Below are positions 1 to 7,510 of a stretch of 15,962 nt of DNA, one piece after another. This DNA comes from T1Sed10-7 sp046540855 (lineage in GTDB: Bacteria; Actinomycetota; Nitriliruptoria; Nitriliruptorales; Nitriliruptoraceae). The notes below the pieces were generated by a model, which was not told the origin of the DNA, ran no database searches, and was given only the letters and a program-made list of their open reading frames with translations. Each line of letters begins with the position of its first letter. Position 1 is the stretch's first letter. A program made the translations under genes and the position numbers. Location: positions 1 to 15,962 of the forward strand of contig JBKHEJ010000037.1 in assembly GCA_046540855.1 (NCBI GenBank), in the 5' to 3' direction.

Positions 1-53
1 CCGCAGCATCCGGCACCCTGTCCCTCGCACGATCGAGCCGAGCAGGAGCCACC

Positions 54-1796
54 GTGACCGCACGACGGTGCCCGGGCTGCGGGCGGTCCTGGCCCGACGC
101 TCGGGCCCGGTGGTGCGCGGCGTGCGGCACCGCCCTGTCACCGGGGCAGCCATCGGGGCAGCCACCGCCCCGACCGTCGCCGCCGACGGCCGATCCCCCG
201 ACACCGCTCGCCGGCCGTCGCCGCCCGAGCCGGCTCAGGATCGGTGCCGTCCTCGGCGCCGTGGCGGTGCTCGTCGCCGGCCTCTCCCTCGCAGGTGGCG
301 AGCGTCCGTTCCGGGCCGTGGACGCCGGGGGGTCCCGCGCCGCCGCCGACGCGCAGGAGGGCACCTCGGACAGGGCGCCGGGGGTCAGCCCCGATCCGGG
401 GGGAAGCGGCGTGGAGCTGCCGGCTCCGGCCGGGGATGCCTCGACCCGCGGGCTGTGGAGCCCCGGGACCGAGCCGGGCGCGGCCGCCGTCGTGCCCGCT
501 GGGAGCGCCTTCCCGCCGTCGGCTCCGACCTGCGACTCAGAGGGGTGCGCCCTGTGGCGCTCCACGGTGCTCGATCACCGTCCGCTGCTCGTCAACGACC
601 GGCTGGCGATCCAGCTCGGACTCTCGCTGCTGATCGCGGTCGAGGTCGACACCGGCGAGTGGCAGTGGGCCCGGGGCCACAACGACCCCCGTGGCATCTC
701 GCCCGCCGCGGCGCTGACAGCCTCCTACCTCGACGACCGCGTCCTGGTGATCGCCTACGGGCACCTGCTACGGGTCCACGCCGCCGCGACCGGCGCGGTC
801 CTCGCCGAGGTGGACCTCGGGCCGACCCAGATCACCGACATCCGGCGGCACGATGGGCAGCTGGTCGTGAGCGGCCCCGCCGGTGACCGCGACGAGCCAG
901 CGACGAGACTGGTCGGCCTGGACGACGCGGGGCAGGTGCGCTTCGACGTCGAGGTGGAGCGTCCGATCCGTCAGGCGGCCCCGCCACGGACGGCCACCGC
1001 GCCGCTGCTGGCGATCGTGGGCGACGACCTCGTCCGCCTCGATGCCACCGACGGTGCCGTGCGCTGGCGCCACCCCGTCGAGGGCCGGCAGGTGGACGGC
1101 ACGACCCTGCTCGAGCGGTCCAGCGGTGAGGTGACGGTGGTCGATACCCGCGACGGCGGGGACCTGCTCACCCTCCGGCGGGACGGTGCGATCGCGGCCG
1201 GGGTCCGCGGCGGGGTGCTGCTCGTGACCTCCCCCGACCGGGTGGAGTTCCACGACCGGGAGGGCGGCCCGATGGGCGAGGTCCCGGTCGCAGCACCGGA
1301 GCGGACGATCGTCGACACCACCGGGCGGTACGTCACCGTGGCCACCCTGCCCGCGCCCGACGCCGACGAACCACGACCGACCATCCGGACCGGCCGGCGG
1401 GCGCGCGGCGGCTCGCCGCTGCCGACGGTGACCGCCGCCACCTCGGTGCCCCTGCCGCCCGATCTGGACCCCGCGCCGGTGCACGCGATGAGCCGCGCCG
1501 ACGGGCTGCTCCTCGCCGGACCCGATCCGAGCTGGGCCTGGGTGATGGATCGCCGCTCCGGCGCGGTGGCCAGGCTGGACCTCCCGCTGCTCGAGAGCAC
1601 CGAGGTGGAGCACGCCGACGGGCTCACGCTGCTGCGCGACGGGCGGCAGGTCACCGTCCTCGGCGCCGGTGGCAGCTTCCGGGTGCGCGGAGCCCCTCAG
1701 GTCGCGTCGCTCGACCCGCTGCTGCTGCACGGCGGCGCTGGCACGCTGCGGCTGGACCGAACGCACCTCGACGAGCCCGGTGCGGGTGCCGGCTGA
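54..1796 (+). CDS. Membrane-anchored zinc-ribbon / PQQ-like beta-propeller protein
   Basis: The start is a GTG preceded by AGGAG (about 45-49). Residues 6-24 form a zinc ribbon with two CxxC pairs (C6/C9 and C21/C24). A proline-rich linker follows, then one hydrophobic helix at about 62-81 with arginines before it, so the ribbon should be cytoplasmic and the rest outside. The remaining ~450 residues contain PQQ/WD-like propeller blades: repeated beta-rich units such as VRLDATDGAVRWRH near residues 325-340 and LVGLDDAGQVRFDV near 285. The precise role is unknown. A sensor, a scaffold or an envelope quality-control protein are all possible, and catalysis is not evident. Its stop is only 25 bp from the convergent DUF952 gene. 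The call of architecture is firm; the function is open. Confidence 0.85.
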   Translation: MTARRCPGCGRSWPDARARWCAACGTALSPGQPSGQPPPRPSPPTADPPTPLAGRRRPSRLRIGAVLGAVAVLVAGLSLAGGERPFRAVDAGGSRAAADAQEGTSDRAPGVSPDPGGSGVELPAPAGDASTRGLWSPGTEPGAAAVVPAGSAFPPSAPTCDSEGCALWRSTVLDHRPLLVNDRLAIQLGLSLLIAVEVDTGEWQWARGHNDPRGISPAAALTASYLDDRVLVIAYGHLLRVHAAATGAVLAEVDLGPTQITDIRRHDGQLVVSGPAGDRDEPATRLVGLDDAGQVRFDVEVERPIRQAAPPRTATAPLLAIVGDDLVRLDATDGAVRWRHPVEGRQVDGTTLLERSSGEVTVVDTRDGGDLLTLRRDGAIAAGVRGGVLLVTSPDRVEFHDREGGPMGEVPVAAPERTIVDTTGRYVTVATLPAPDADEPRPTIRTGRRARGGSPLPTVTAATSVPLPPDLDPAPVHAMSRADGLLLAGPDPSWAWVMDRRSGAVARLDLPLLESTEVEHADGLTLLRDGRQVTVLGAGGSFRVRGAPQVASLDPLLLHGGAGTLRLDRTHLDEPGAGAG

Positions 1797-1821
1797 TGCC
1801 GCGCCTCGCCACCACCGTCCC

Positions 1822-2160
1822 TCACCGCGCGCGGGGATCGGGGAACCGCCCGTCCTGGTCAGCGACGTAGGGGCGCACGTCGACCACGGCCCGTTCGGGC
1901 AACGGGCCGTACAGGTGCGGGAACCGCTCCCCTGTCCCGTCGCTGTCCTCCCACCTGACCGGGTCCTCGAGGCGGGACGGATCGACCTCGACCAGCAGCA
2001 GATCGGACCGGCCAGCGAAGCGCGCCGCGGCGGTCCGCGGCACCTGCGCGCCGGCGGAGCAGTGGATGAAGCCCTCCTCCTCGAGCGAGGCCGGTGTGAA
2101 CGGCTCCGCGGCTCGCTCCCACGCGGCGGCGGGCACGAGGTGGAAGATCGGCTCGGTCAT
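1822..2160 (-). CDS. DUF952 family protein
   Basis: A 112-aa protein read from an ATG at 2160 with GAGGAG 4-5 bases upstream. The reading frame is open further upstream, but the Shine-Dalgarno and the family start (MTEPIFHLVP) support this short form. It carries the family hallmarks: a GFIHCS motif at residues 30-35, a VRW motif near 68-70 and FPHLYGPLP at 80-88, with the usual family length of roughly 100-120 residues. As I recall, DUF952 is grouped with the ADP-ribosyltransferase-like folds; no biochemical role is established that I can cite. It is convergent with the propeller gene and divergent from the gene at 2337. Confidence 0.88.
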   Translation of the reverse strand: MTEPIFHLVPAAAWERAAEPFTPASLEEEGFIHCSAGAQVPRTAAARFAGRSDLLLVEVDPSRLEDPVRWEDSDGTGERFPHLYGPLPERAVVDVRPYVADQDGRFPDPRAR

Positions 2161-2280
2161 CGCGCTCCTCGCGGGTCGCCGGCTGCCGCGCAGACTGCCA
2201 GGGCCGCACGAGCGCCGCGACCGCCGCCGGGTGGACGCTGGCGCGAACGGGGTGACCGGGGGCCTGCTCGCCGCCAACGC

Positions 2281-2333
2281 GGACCGAGCCGAACACACCA
2301 CGCGGACCGGACCGAGCCACCCTGGACCGAACC
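2281..2333 (+). repeat. Three copies of GGACCGARCC upstream of the 2337 gene
   Basis: Direct repeats GGACCGAGCC (2281-2290), GGACCGAGCC (2309-2318) and GGACCGAACC (2324-2333) lie between the DUF952 gene and the next plus-strand gene. An extra half copy GGACC sits at 2304-2308. The start-to-start spacings are 28 and 15 bp. They may be operator sites for one or both divergent genes, or low-complexity drift; no regulator can be named. Confidence 0.4.
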
Positions 2334-2336
2334 ACG

Positions 2337-3014
2337 GTGTCGAGGTTCACTGGGGTGAGGGACGGGCGGCCCCGACCGCTCCCCAGGCCATCACCCGGTG
2401 CGCCCGTGGCGCCCGCGTGGCAGCCGAACAGCGTCACCGTCGGAGGGGCTCCGATCGCCGTCGCGATGGTCCGACCCAGCGACCCCGCGGTCGCGCGGGC
2501 GTTCGCGGCCCTCGACCCGGGCGCGCTGCCGACCCTCGACGGTGGGATCGTCAACGGCGAGGATCCGGAGGCGATCTCGGACACCTGCCGCGCGGTCACC
2601 GTCGCGCTGTGCGCACGGCTCGACGCGCTCGGGATCGACGCCTGCGAGGTCTACCTCTTCGTCGACCACGCCCGGCGCCAGGTCGACGTGTCCCGGGCCT
2701 GCGAGGTGTGGCGGCGCGAGGCGGCCGCCGGGCGTCGCTGGGGGCACGTCGTGCTCGGGGTCCCCGGCCGCCGAGGCGCGAACCCCCACCAGCTCGCCGG
2801 CCCGCGCGGCCCGGTCGAGCTGTGGGACTTCACGGGCCGGCAGTACGACGCGGCGATCGCGATCCCGCACCTGATCGACCTGGGGACCTGGGGACCCTAC
2901 GAGCGCCCGCAGCGGCCGGTCTGCCGTCTCACCGGACACCGCCAGGACCGTCGTGGGCTCGCCCGCTGCCTGCTGCCGGACCCGACCTGGCGTCGCTACC
3001 TGACGCTGCCCTAG
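2337..3014 (+). CDS. Unrecognised protein with possible Cys-His-Asp (transglutaminase/papain-like) triad
   Basis: A 225-aa reading if the GTG at 2337 is used. No good Shine-Dalgarno precedes that codon. Alternatives are GTG 2355 (GAGG 9 bases upstream), GTG 2406 and ATG 2466. The first ~45 residues are proline-rich and may not be translated. The conserved-looking part runs from residue ~44. It has DTC (C84), WGHVVLGV (H137) and ELWDFTGRQYD (D164). The spacing and the 'aromatic-D-x-T-x-R-Q' shape resemble the catalytic Cys, His and Asp strands of transglutaminase-like or protein-glutaminase-like folds. This is inferred by eye and is not a family assignment. No signal peptide or membrane segment is seen. 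The ORF has strong GC3 bias, so it is very likely a real gene. Confidence 0.7.
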   Translation: MSRFTGVRDGRPRPLPRPSPGAPVAPAWQPNSVTVGGAPIAVAMVRPSDPAVARAFAALDPGALPTLDGGIVNGEDPEAISDTCRAVTVALCARLDALGIDACEVYLFVDHARRQVDVSRACEVWRREAAAGRRWGHVVLGVPGRRGANPHQLAGPRGPVELWDFTGRQYDAAIAIPHLIDLGTWGPYERPQRPVCRLTGHRQDRRGLARCLLPDPTWRRYLTLP

Positions 3015-3058
3015 GCGCAGCCGTACGGGCCCGAGCGCGGTGCGGCGCAGCCGGGTCT

Positions 3059-3097
3059 GTAGGCTTCCACGCCTACCGCGGGGCTGCCCCACCGCGG
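3059..3097 (+). promoter_or_regulatory. Two consecutive hairpins abutting the fabI ribosome binding site
   Basis: GTAGGC (3059-3064) pairs with GCCTAC (3071-3076) around a 6-nt loop. CCGCGGGG (3076-3083) then pairs with CCCACCGCGG (3088-3097, with one bulged A), an 8-bp GC stem. The Shine-Dalgarno GGAGG (3100-3104) starts three bases after the second hairpin. It could be a terminator for the upstream gene without a T-tract, or a leader structure influencing fabI translation. Confidence 0.35.
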
Positions 3098-3112
3098 GGG
3101 GAGGCGTCGGTC

Positions 3113-3907
3113 ATGCGCAGGGAGAACGCGGACGTGGCAACCGGGCTGCTCGACGGCAAGCGACTGCTGATCACCGGCGTCGCACGGACCGACAGCATCG
3201 CCTTCGCTGTGGCTGAACGGGCCCAGCTCCACGGCGCTGAGGTCGCACTCGCGGTGTTCCCTCGTGACCTCGGGGGCATCGAGGAGGTCGTCGCGCAGCT
3301 ACCGAGCACGCCAGCCCTCGTGACGCCGGTGGACGCGACCCTCCCGGAGGACCTGGCCGCCCTCGACGAGCGGCTCCGATCGCTCTGGGGTCACCTCGAT
3401 GGCGCCCTCCACGCGATCGCCTTCGCCCCGAGCGTGGCGCTCCAGGGCATCCTCGACGTGCCGTCCTCGGCGGTGGAGCTGGCCCTGCGCACCAGCACCC
3501 ACAGCTACGCGGCGCTCGGCCGACTGGTCGCGGACCTGGCTCCGACCACCGGCGCGAGCCTCGTCGGCCTGGACTTCGACAGCAGCCGAGCCTGGCCGGT
3601 GTACAACTGGATGGGCCCCTGCAAGGCGGCCCTGAGGTCGCTGAACCAGTACCTCGCCCGGGATCTGGGCGCGGGCGGGGTGCGGGCGAACCTCGTCTCC
3701 GCCGGACCGCTGCGGACCCGTGCGGCGGGCGCCATCCCCGACTTCGACGTGCTGCTGGAGGCCTGGGAGCGCCGCGCGCCGCTGGAGTGGGACCCGGGCG
3801 ACCCCGCGCCGGTCGCCGATGCGGTGTGCTTCCTGTTCTCCGATCTGGCGCGGGCGATCACCGGCGAGATCCTCTACGTCGACGGTGGTGCGCACGCGAT
3901 CCAGTGA
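3113..3907 (+). CDS. fabI: Enoyl-[acyl-carrier-protein] reductase, InhA/FabI type
   Basis: A 264-aa short-chain dehydrogenase/reductase catalysing the NADH-dependent last reduction of the fatty-acid elongation cycle (FAS II), reducing trans-2-enoyl-ACP in the cytosol. The N-terminus GLLDGKRLLITGVARTDSIA (11-30) matches the InhA-type dinucleotide-binding start. The catalytic region has LDFDSSRAWPVYNWMGPCKAAL-like sequence with Y164 and K171 (Tyr-x6-Lys), and F155 in the position of the conserved active-site Phe. The C-terminus ITGEILYVDGGAHAIQ is typical. The ATG at 3113 has GGAGG with 8-nt spacing. The frame is open far upstream, but that part is out-of-register shadow sequence. No fabG or other FAS gene adjoins it, unlike the mycobacterial fabG1-inhA operon. 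GPCK replaces the more usual GVAK or TVAK before the catalytic Lys. Confidence 0.93.
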   Translation: MRRENADVATGLLDGKRLLITGVARTDSIAFAVAERAQLHGAEVALAVFPRDLGGIEEVVAQLPSTPALVTPVDATLPEDLAALDERLRSLWGHLDGALHAIAFAPSVALQGILDVPSSAVELALRTSTHSYAALGRLVADLAPTTGASLVGLDFDSSRAWPVYNWMGPCKAALRSLNQYLARDLGAGGVRANLVSAGPLRTRAAGAIPDFDVLLEAWERRAPLEWDPGDPAPVADAVCFLFSDLARAITGEILYVDGGAHAIQ

Positions 3908-3916
3908 CGCCACCAC

Positions 3917-3936
3917 GCGGGTGACAGCCAACCCGC
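3917..3936 (+). terminator. Possible hairpin terminator after fabI
   Basis: GCGGGT (3917-3922) pairs with ACCCGC (3931-3936) around an 8-nt loop, ten bases after the fabI stop. There is no T-tract, which is common in high-GC actinobacteria. The short stem makes this a weak call. Confidence 0.3.
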
Positions 3937-4009
3937 CGCACCGCCGCACGCGTGCAGCCGAGGACCTGTGGCCCGGGTCGGCGCGGGCCGGCGGGGGCAT
4001 CCTCGGAGC

Positions 4010-4459
4010 ATGCCCCCGACCTCCGCTCTCCCGGCCCCCGGGCAGCCGCGAGCCGCCCGATGGACCCGACGCTCGCTGCTCTGGCTCGAGGCGCTCCTGG
4101 CCATCGGCGCCCTCGCGGGCGCCGTCGGGTTGATCACCGGTGGTGTCGATCTTGGCGATCTGACCGCTGATCTGCCCTTCGGCTCCACGGCCTTCGGTGG
4201 CTGGGCCCTCCTGCTGGTCAACGGGGTCCTTCCGACCACCGTCGTGATCGCCGCGCTGCGAGGACGCTCCTGGGCCGAGCTGGGACACCTCGCCGTCGGG
4301 ATCGCGCTGATCGGCTGGATCGTGGTGCAGGTCGGCCTGCTGGGCTGGCCTCCGCACTGGCTGCAGGTCCTCTACCTCCTCTGGGGGTGGGTGATCCTGG
4401 TCCTGGCGGTGTGGCGCTGGAGATCGCTCGCGGCACCCTCGTCCACGAACCGACCGTGA
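4010..4459 (+). CDS. Small four-helix integral membrane protein
   Basis: From the ATG at 4010 this is 149 aa. An in-frame GTG at 3968 with GAGGA three bases upstream would add 14 residues; the choice is uncertain. After a short basic lead there are four hydrophobic segments: LLWLEALLAIGALAGAVGLITG, FGGWALLLVNGVLPTTVVIAAL, LGHLAVGIALIGWIVVQVGLLGW and HWLQVLYLLWGWVILVLAVWRW (each about 20-23 residues). The pattern of a polar loop with GGVDLGDL and PFGS after helix 1, LIGWIVVQV in helix 3 and W-LQ-LY before helix 4 is one I recognise from conserved actinobacterial membrane proteins of unknown function. No catalytic residues stand out. Confidence 0.8.
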   Translation: MPPTSALPAPGQPRAARWTRRSLLWLEALLAIGALAGAVGLITGGVDLGDLTADLPFGSTAFGGWALLLVNGVLPTTVVIAALRGRSWAELGHLAVGIALIGWIVVQVGLLGWPPHWLQVLYLLWGWVILVLAVWRWRSLAAPSSTNRP

Positions 4460-4622
4460 GCCCAGCCCCGGGGCGTCTGAGCCACGAACCTCCGGCGTGA
4501 CCGCCCGCCGCGCGGACGGCCGAACGGTCGCGAGAGCGTCCGCCCCGCGGCCTGCCACCGCACCCCGACGCGCGGCATCTCGGCCGCCGCAGACCGCACA
4601 CGAGACGACCGAGAGGACCGTC

Positions 4623-5759
4623 ATGCCACCCACCCACCTCCTCGCCGCTGCCGCCGGCGCCGGCGCCGCACTGACCGCCGAGCGGCTCGCCGAGCGGTTG
4701 CGTGGCACCCAGCCGCTCGCGACGGCCCGGCTCGTGGGGACGACCATCGCGGCTCCCTCCGCCGCGCTGTGGATCACCGACCTCCTGAACGCGGCCTACT
4801 TCGCCCGTCCGCCGGACCAGCGGCGGCTCGAGGACCTCCGGCTCGCCTTCGCGATCGTGACGACCTACTGGCACGAGCAGGGCTACCGGCGCCTCGGTGC
4901 CCGCGACGTCGCGCGGTTCCACCGAGCCTTCGGGACCGCGCGGCTGCAGCGCGCTGGCGGCGGGGCGGGGACCCTGGACGGCGCGGCCCTGCTCGCCGGC
5001 AGCGACCGGTTGTTCGGCGGCTGGTTCAGCGAGGCAGCCGGCGACCCGCACCGTCGCGGGTGGGGCATCGTCTTCCGGAGCGAGGCGGACAAGGACGCCT
5101 ACGACCCCGAGGTCCGGCTGCGGCTGGCGCAGCTCGGCCCGCTCGCCCCGCCCGAAGCACCCGTGGAGGAGCAGATCTGGTCGACCTACCGGCCCGTCGA
5201 GGTCCCCGACGCCGCGGCGACCGTCGCCGCCCTGGAACGGGTCGATCGGTGGCCGGAGTACGGCAGCAACCTCGGACGGTTCACGCCGCTGCGTCGCGTG
5301 GGCCTGCTCGGGCAGACCTTCGAGATCGAGGTCCTCGGGTTCCCGAGCCCCCGCACCCCCGTGCTCATCCGTGCCTACGTCACCGCCGCCAGGCTCGCGA
5401 CCGCCGCCGACCCGGAGGCCCTCGACGCCTGGCTGGAGGAGCTGCGGCTCGGCTTCGCCGCGCACAACGAGCCCTCACCGATCCCCGAGGACGCCGAGGT
5501 GCACGCGATCGTCGCCCTGGTCAGCCACGAGGGCCACTTCATGGGCCGCGCGAAGAGCCAACTGGTGGTCTACACCCAGGACGGCCGCAGCTACCTCAGG
5601 GCCATCGGCGTGTGGGACCCGATGCCGTGGCACCTCGCCGAGCTCTACGAGCAGGTCGGGCAGGCCTCCCAGCACGCCTTCTGGGGGATGGGGACGGCCG
5701 AGCAGTCGATGCTGCACCAGATCGCGGCGGCGGTGACACGGCCGCAGGCGGCAGGGTGA
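4623..5759 (+). CDS. Conserved hypothetical protein, possibly SRPBCC-like
   Basis: A 378-aa protein starting at the ATG at 4623 with AGAGGA (4612-4617) five bases upstream. The open frame before it is GC-rich non-coding sequence. I do not recognise the family. An alanine-rich N-terminal stretch (5-60) includes a weakly hydrophobic segment near 36-60 and could be a membrane tether. The middle is polar and helical, with WHEQGYRRLGARDVARFHRAFG (83-104) and FGGWFSEAAGDPHRRGWGIVF (131-151). Residues ~200-260 show a W-x-E-Y ... GLLGQTFEIEVLGF strand pattern that could fit a lipid-binding SRPBCC/START-like fold. The C-terminal region contains VSHEGHFMGRAKSQLVVY (300-317) and HAFWGMGTAEQSMLHQI (351-367), whose His/Met richness is notable. 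Clear GC3 bias supports coding. Confidence 0.8.
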   Translation: MPPTHLLAAAAGAGAALTAERLAERLRGTQPLATARLVGTTIAAPSAALWITDLLNAAYFARPPDQRRLEDLRLAFAIVTTYWHEQGYRRLGARDVARFHRAFGTARLQRAGGGAGTLDGAALLAGSDRLFGGWFSEAAGDPHRRGWGIVFRSEADKDAYDPEVRLRLAQLGPLAPPEAPVEEQIWSTYRPVEVPDAAATVAALERVDRWPEYGSNLGRFTPLRRVGLLGQTFEIEVLGFPSPRTPVLIRAYVTAARLATAADPEALDAWLEELRLGFAAHNEPSPIPEDAEVHAIVALVSHEGHFMGRAKSQLVVYTQDGRSYLRAIGVWDPMPWHLAELYEQVGQASQHAFWGMGTAEQSMLHQIAAAVTRPQAAG

Positions 5760-5763
5760 TCCA

Positions 5764-5819
5764 GCAGGCTCGGGTCCGGCCGCCGGGTGCCCCGCCCGAC
5801 GCTGGCACCCTGAGCCTGC
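5764..5819. terminator. Nested inverted repeat between convergent genes
   Basis: GCAGGCTC (5764-5771) pairs with GAGCCTGC (5812-5819), and within it GGGTGCC (5785-5791) pairs with GGCACCC (5804-5810). It lies just after the stop at 5759 and about 150 bp before the end of the convergent Hsp20 gene, so it could end transcription from the left. No T-tract. The rest of 5760-5965 shows nothing recognisable. Confidence 0.4.
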
Positions 5820-5965
5820 GGCCGGCCCGGACTTGGGATCGCTGACGACGCGCTCCGGATCGACCGAGGGGTGAGGGCGGGGCACGCGGCACCGCCGTGA
5901 GGTTCGGCTGGCGGCAGCCCCAAGCGCCACCCCGCGGCGAGCCGCGTCAGCGGCACGATCGGTGG

Positions 5966-6409
5966 TCAGCCGATCTCGATGCGGCGACGTCCGACCGCCT
6001 CGGACTTCGGCAAGCGGATGCTGAGCACCCCTTTGGCGAGGGAGGCGTCGATCCCCTCCTCGTCGACCTCGGCGGGCAGCAGCACCTCATGGTGCAGTTG
6101 GCTGCTCGAGCGGGTGGAGCTGCGCAGGATCCCGGCGCGCTCCTCCTCCTCACGCTCGGCGTGGACGAGCAGCCGACGGCCCTCGAGCTCGATGCTCAAC
6201 TCGTCGCGATCGAAGCCGGGGACCTCCACCTCGACGATGAAGGCGTCCTCGCGCTCCACGAGGTCGGCGAGAGCGGTGCTCCACCCACCACGCGGATGGC
6301 GGAGCGGCCAGCCGCCCAGCACCTGATCCCTGAGGCGCTCGAACTCATCGAACAGGTAGCTCTCGGGCTGGCTCGGTTGCAGCGCAGCACGTGGTACGAG
6401 TCGGCTCAT
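5966..6409 (-). CDS. Hsp20/alpha-crystallin family small heat-shock protein
   Basis: A 147-aa ATP-independent holdase chaperone that binds unfolding proteins as oligomers in the cytosol. The start is the ATG at 6409 with AAGGGGG seven bases upstream on the minus strand. An open extension to 6523 lacks family similarity. The N-terminus FDEFERLRDQVL (20-31) is the typical short helix. The alpha-crystallin domain spans about 46-134, with REDAFIVEVEVPGFDRDELSIELEGRRLLVHAER and the signature AKGVLSIRLPK (125-135). The C-terminus RRRIEIG supplies an I-x-I motif (I144, I146) used for oligomer assembly. Promoter and HAIR or CIRCE heat-shock elements were not seen upstream. Confidence 0.95.
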   Translation of the reverse strand: MSRLVPRAALQPSQPESYLFDEFERLRDQVLGGWPLRHPRGGWSTALADLVEREDAFIVEVEVPGFDRDELSIELEGRRLLVHAEREEEERAGILRSSTRSSSQLHHEVLLPAEVDEEGIDASLAKGVLSIRLPKSEAVGRRRIEIG

Positions 6410-6619
6410 GGCGACCCCCTTCCCTCGACGTTCGGTACGCCGCGGCCGCCGGTCGTCGGACCGCAGCGGCAGGTCGTCGCGACCCCTCGTGCGTCCTGCC
6501 GGACACCGCGGCACCTCGAGCATGGCGCCTGGGGACGCGGCTGACCACGGGCATCCGACCGTGTCGTTCCGGGCGCGAGCCGCACCGCCACGGTGGGCTC
6601 GCAGGAGCGGGCGGCGGGA

Positions 6620-7312
6620 TCAGGCCAGCGGCAGCGCGTAGCGCCAGATCGCGATGACGTGGGCGGTGCCCCCGGCGACGACGAGCAGGTGGAACACCTC
6701 GTGGAACCCGAACCACCGTGGCCACGGGTCGGGCGCCCTCCGCGCGTAGACGACACCCCCGAGGAGGTAGATAGCGCCACCGATCAGCACGAGCGCGAGC
6801 CCCGGCCAGGGCAGCCGGTCGGCCATCGCCATCAGCGGGATCGCCCCGAGGGCGCCGAAGGAGGCGTAGGCGGCGACCGTCAGCCAGCGGGGACCCTTCA
6901 ACGGCGAGGCCGCGACCACGGCGCCGACGATGGCGATGACCCAGGCGACGGCCAGGCTCCAGGTCCGCCAGGCCCCCGACAGCGTGTGGACCGCGACCGG
7001 CGTGAAGGTCGCCGCGATGAACAGCTGGATCATGGCGACGTCCGCGCGGGCGAGCCGGCGGGCGACCCGCGCGGGCCAGCTCGGCAGGTGGTACAGCCCC
7101 GAGGTGGTGAACAACCCCACGAGCGCGACGCCGAACACCGCGACGCTCCAGCGTGAGGCACCCGGCGCCGCGGCGCGGACCAGCTCGATGGCGACGATGA
7201 CCGCGACCGGCGCGGCCGCACCGTGGATCCAGCCACGCAGTCGAGGACGTGAGGGGCGGGCGACGGAGGCGTGAGCCGCCACCGGCTCGAGGGCACGGCT
7301 GTCGCTGGTCAC
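6620..7312 (-). CDS. Hemolysin III / TrhA family membrane protein (PAQR superfamily)
   Basis: A 230-aa seven-helix membrane protein. The GTG at 7312 is preferred because GGGAG sits seven bases upstream and the family homology begins soon after; the frame is open to 7501. Family hallmarks are RGWIH (26-30), SGLYH (S71...H75) at the end of helix 2, D91 in the next segment and HEVFH (H204, H208) in the last helix. Together these give the zinc-binding Ser/His/Asp/His/His set of the PAQR superfamily. Despite the name, most members have no proven hemolytic activity; bacterial homologues are linked to membrane-fluidity homeostasis (TrhA). It lies between Hsp20 and the MFS gene on the same strand, with a 194-bp gap upstream. 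Confidence 0.92.
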   Translation of the reverse strand: MTSDSRALEPVAAHASVARPSRPRLRGWIHGAAAPVAVIVAIELVRAAAPGASRWSVAVFGVALVGLFTTSGLYHLPSWPARVARRLARADVAMIQLFIAATFTPVAVHTLSGAWRTWSLAVAWVIAIVGAVVAASPLKGPRWLTVAAYASFGALGAIPLMAMADRLPWPGLALVLIGGAIYLLGGVVYARRAPDPWPRWFGFHEVFHLLVVAGGTAHVIAIWRYALPLA

Positions 7313-7372
7313 GGTCGGGCTCCCACGCCTCGGCTGTGCCGGCGTCCCGCTCGAGCAGGTCCGGTCCGAAGC

Positions 7373-7510
7373 ATGCGACGACGGTACCGGGCCGACGCGC
7401 TGCCGGACCGCACGGACGTCCAGCGCCCAGCGGACGTCGTCGACGTCCTCGTCGGTGTGGTCCTGCTGCTGTGGACCCGTGGCGCCGTGACCGGGCGCCA
7501 CCCCGGCTAG
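7373..7510 (+). CDS. Possible 45-aa single-pass membrane peptide
   Basis: A short frame from the ATG at 7373 to a TAG at 7508-7510. It has a basic start (MRRRYRADALPDR), a polar middle and one hydrophobic stretch near residues 27-37 (LVGVVLLLW). Third positions are almost all G or C. It sits opposite the promoter region of the hemolysin III gene and its stop overlaps the MFS stop by two bases. No convincing Shine-Dalgarno is present. It may be a chance frame in GC-rich DNA. Confidence 0.25.
   Translation: MRRRYRADALPDRTDVQRPADVVDVLVGVVLLLWTRGAVTGRHPG

Noticed and set aside
4465..4474. GCCCCGGGGC palindrome after the small membrane protein gene as a terminator
   Set aside because: It has no loop and cannot form a useful hairpin; such palindromes are expected in this composition.
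6620..7312. Hemolysin as a virulence toxin
   Set aside because: The family name is historical; the sequence shows a PAQR-type membrane protein, not a pore-forming toxin.
7313..7501. Upstream extension of the hemolysin III frame
   Set aside because: The extension has no family similarity, and the GTG at 7312 has GGGAG at good spacing.
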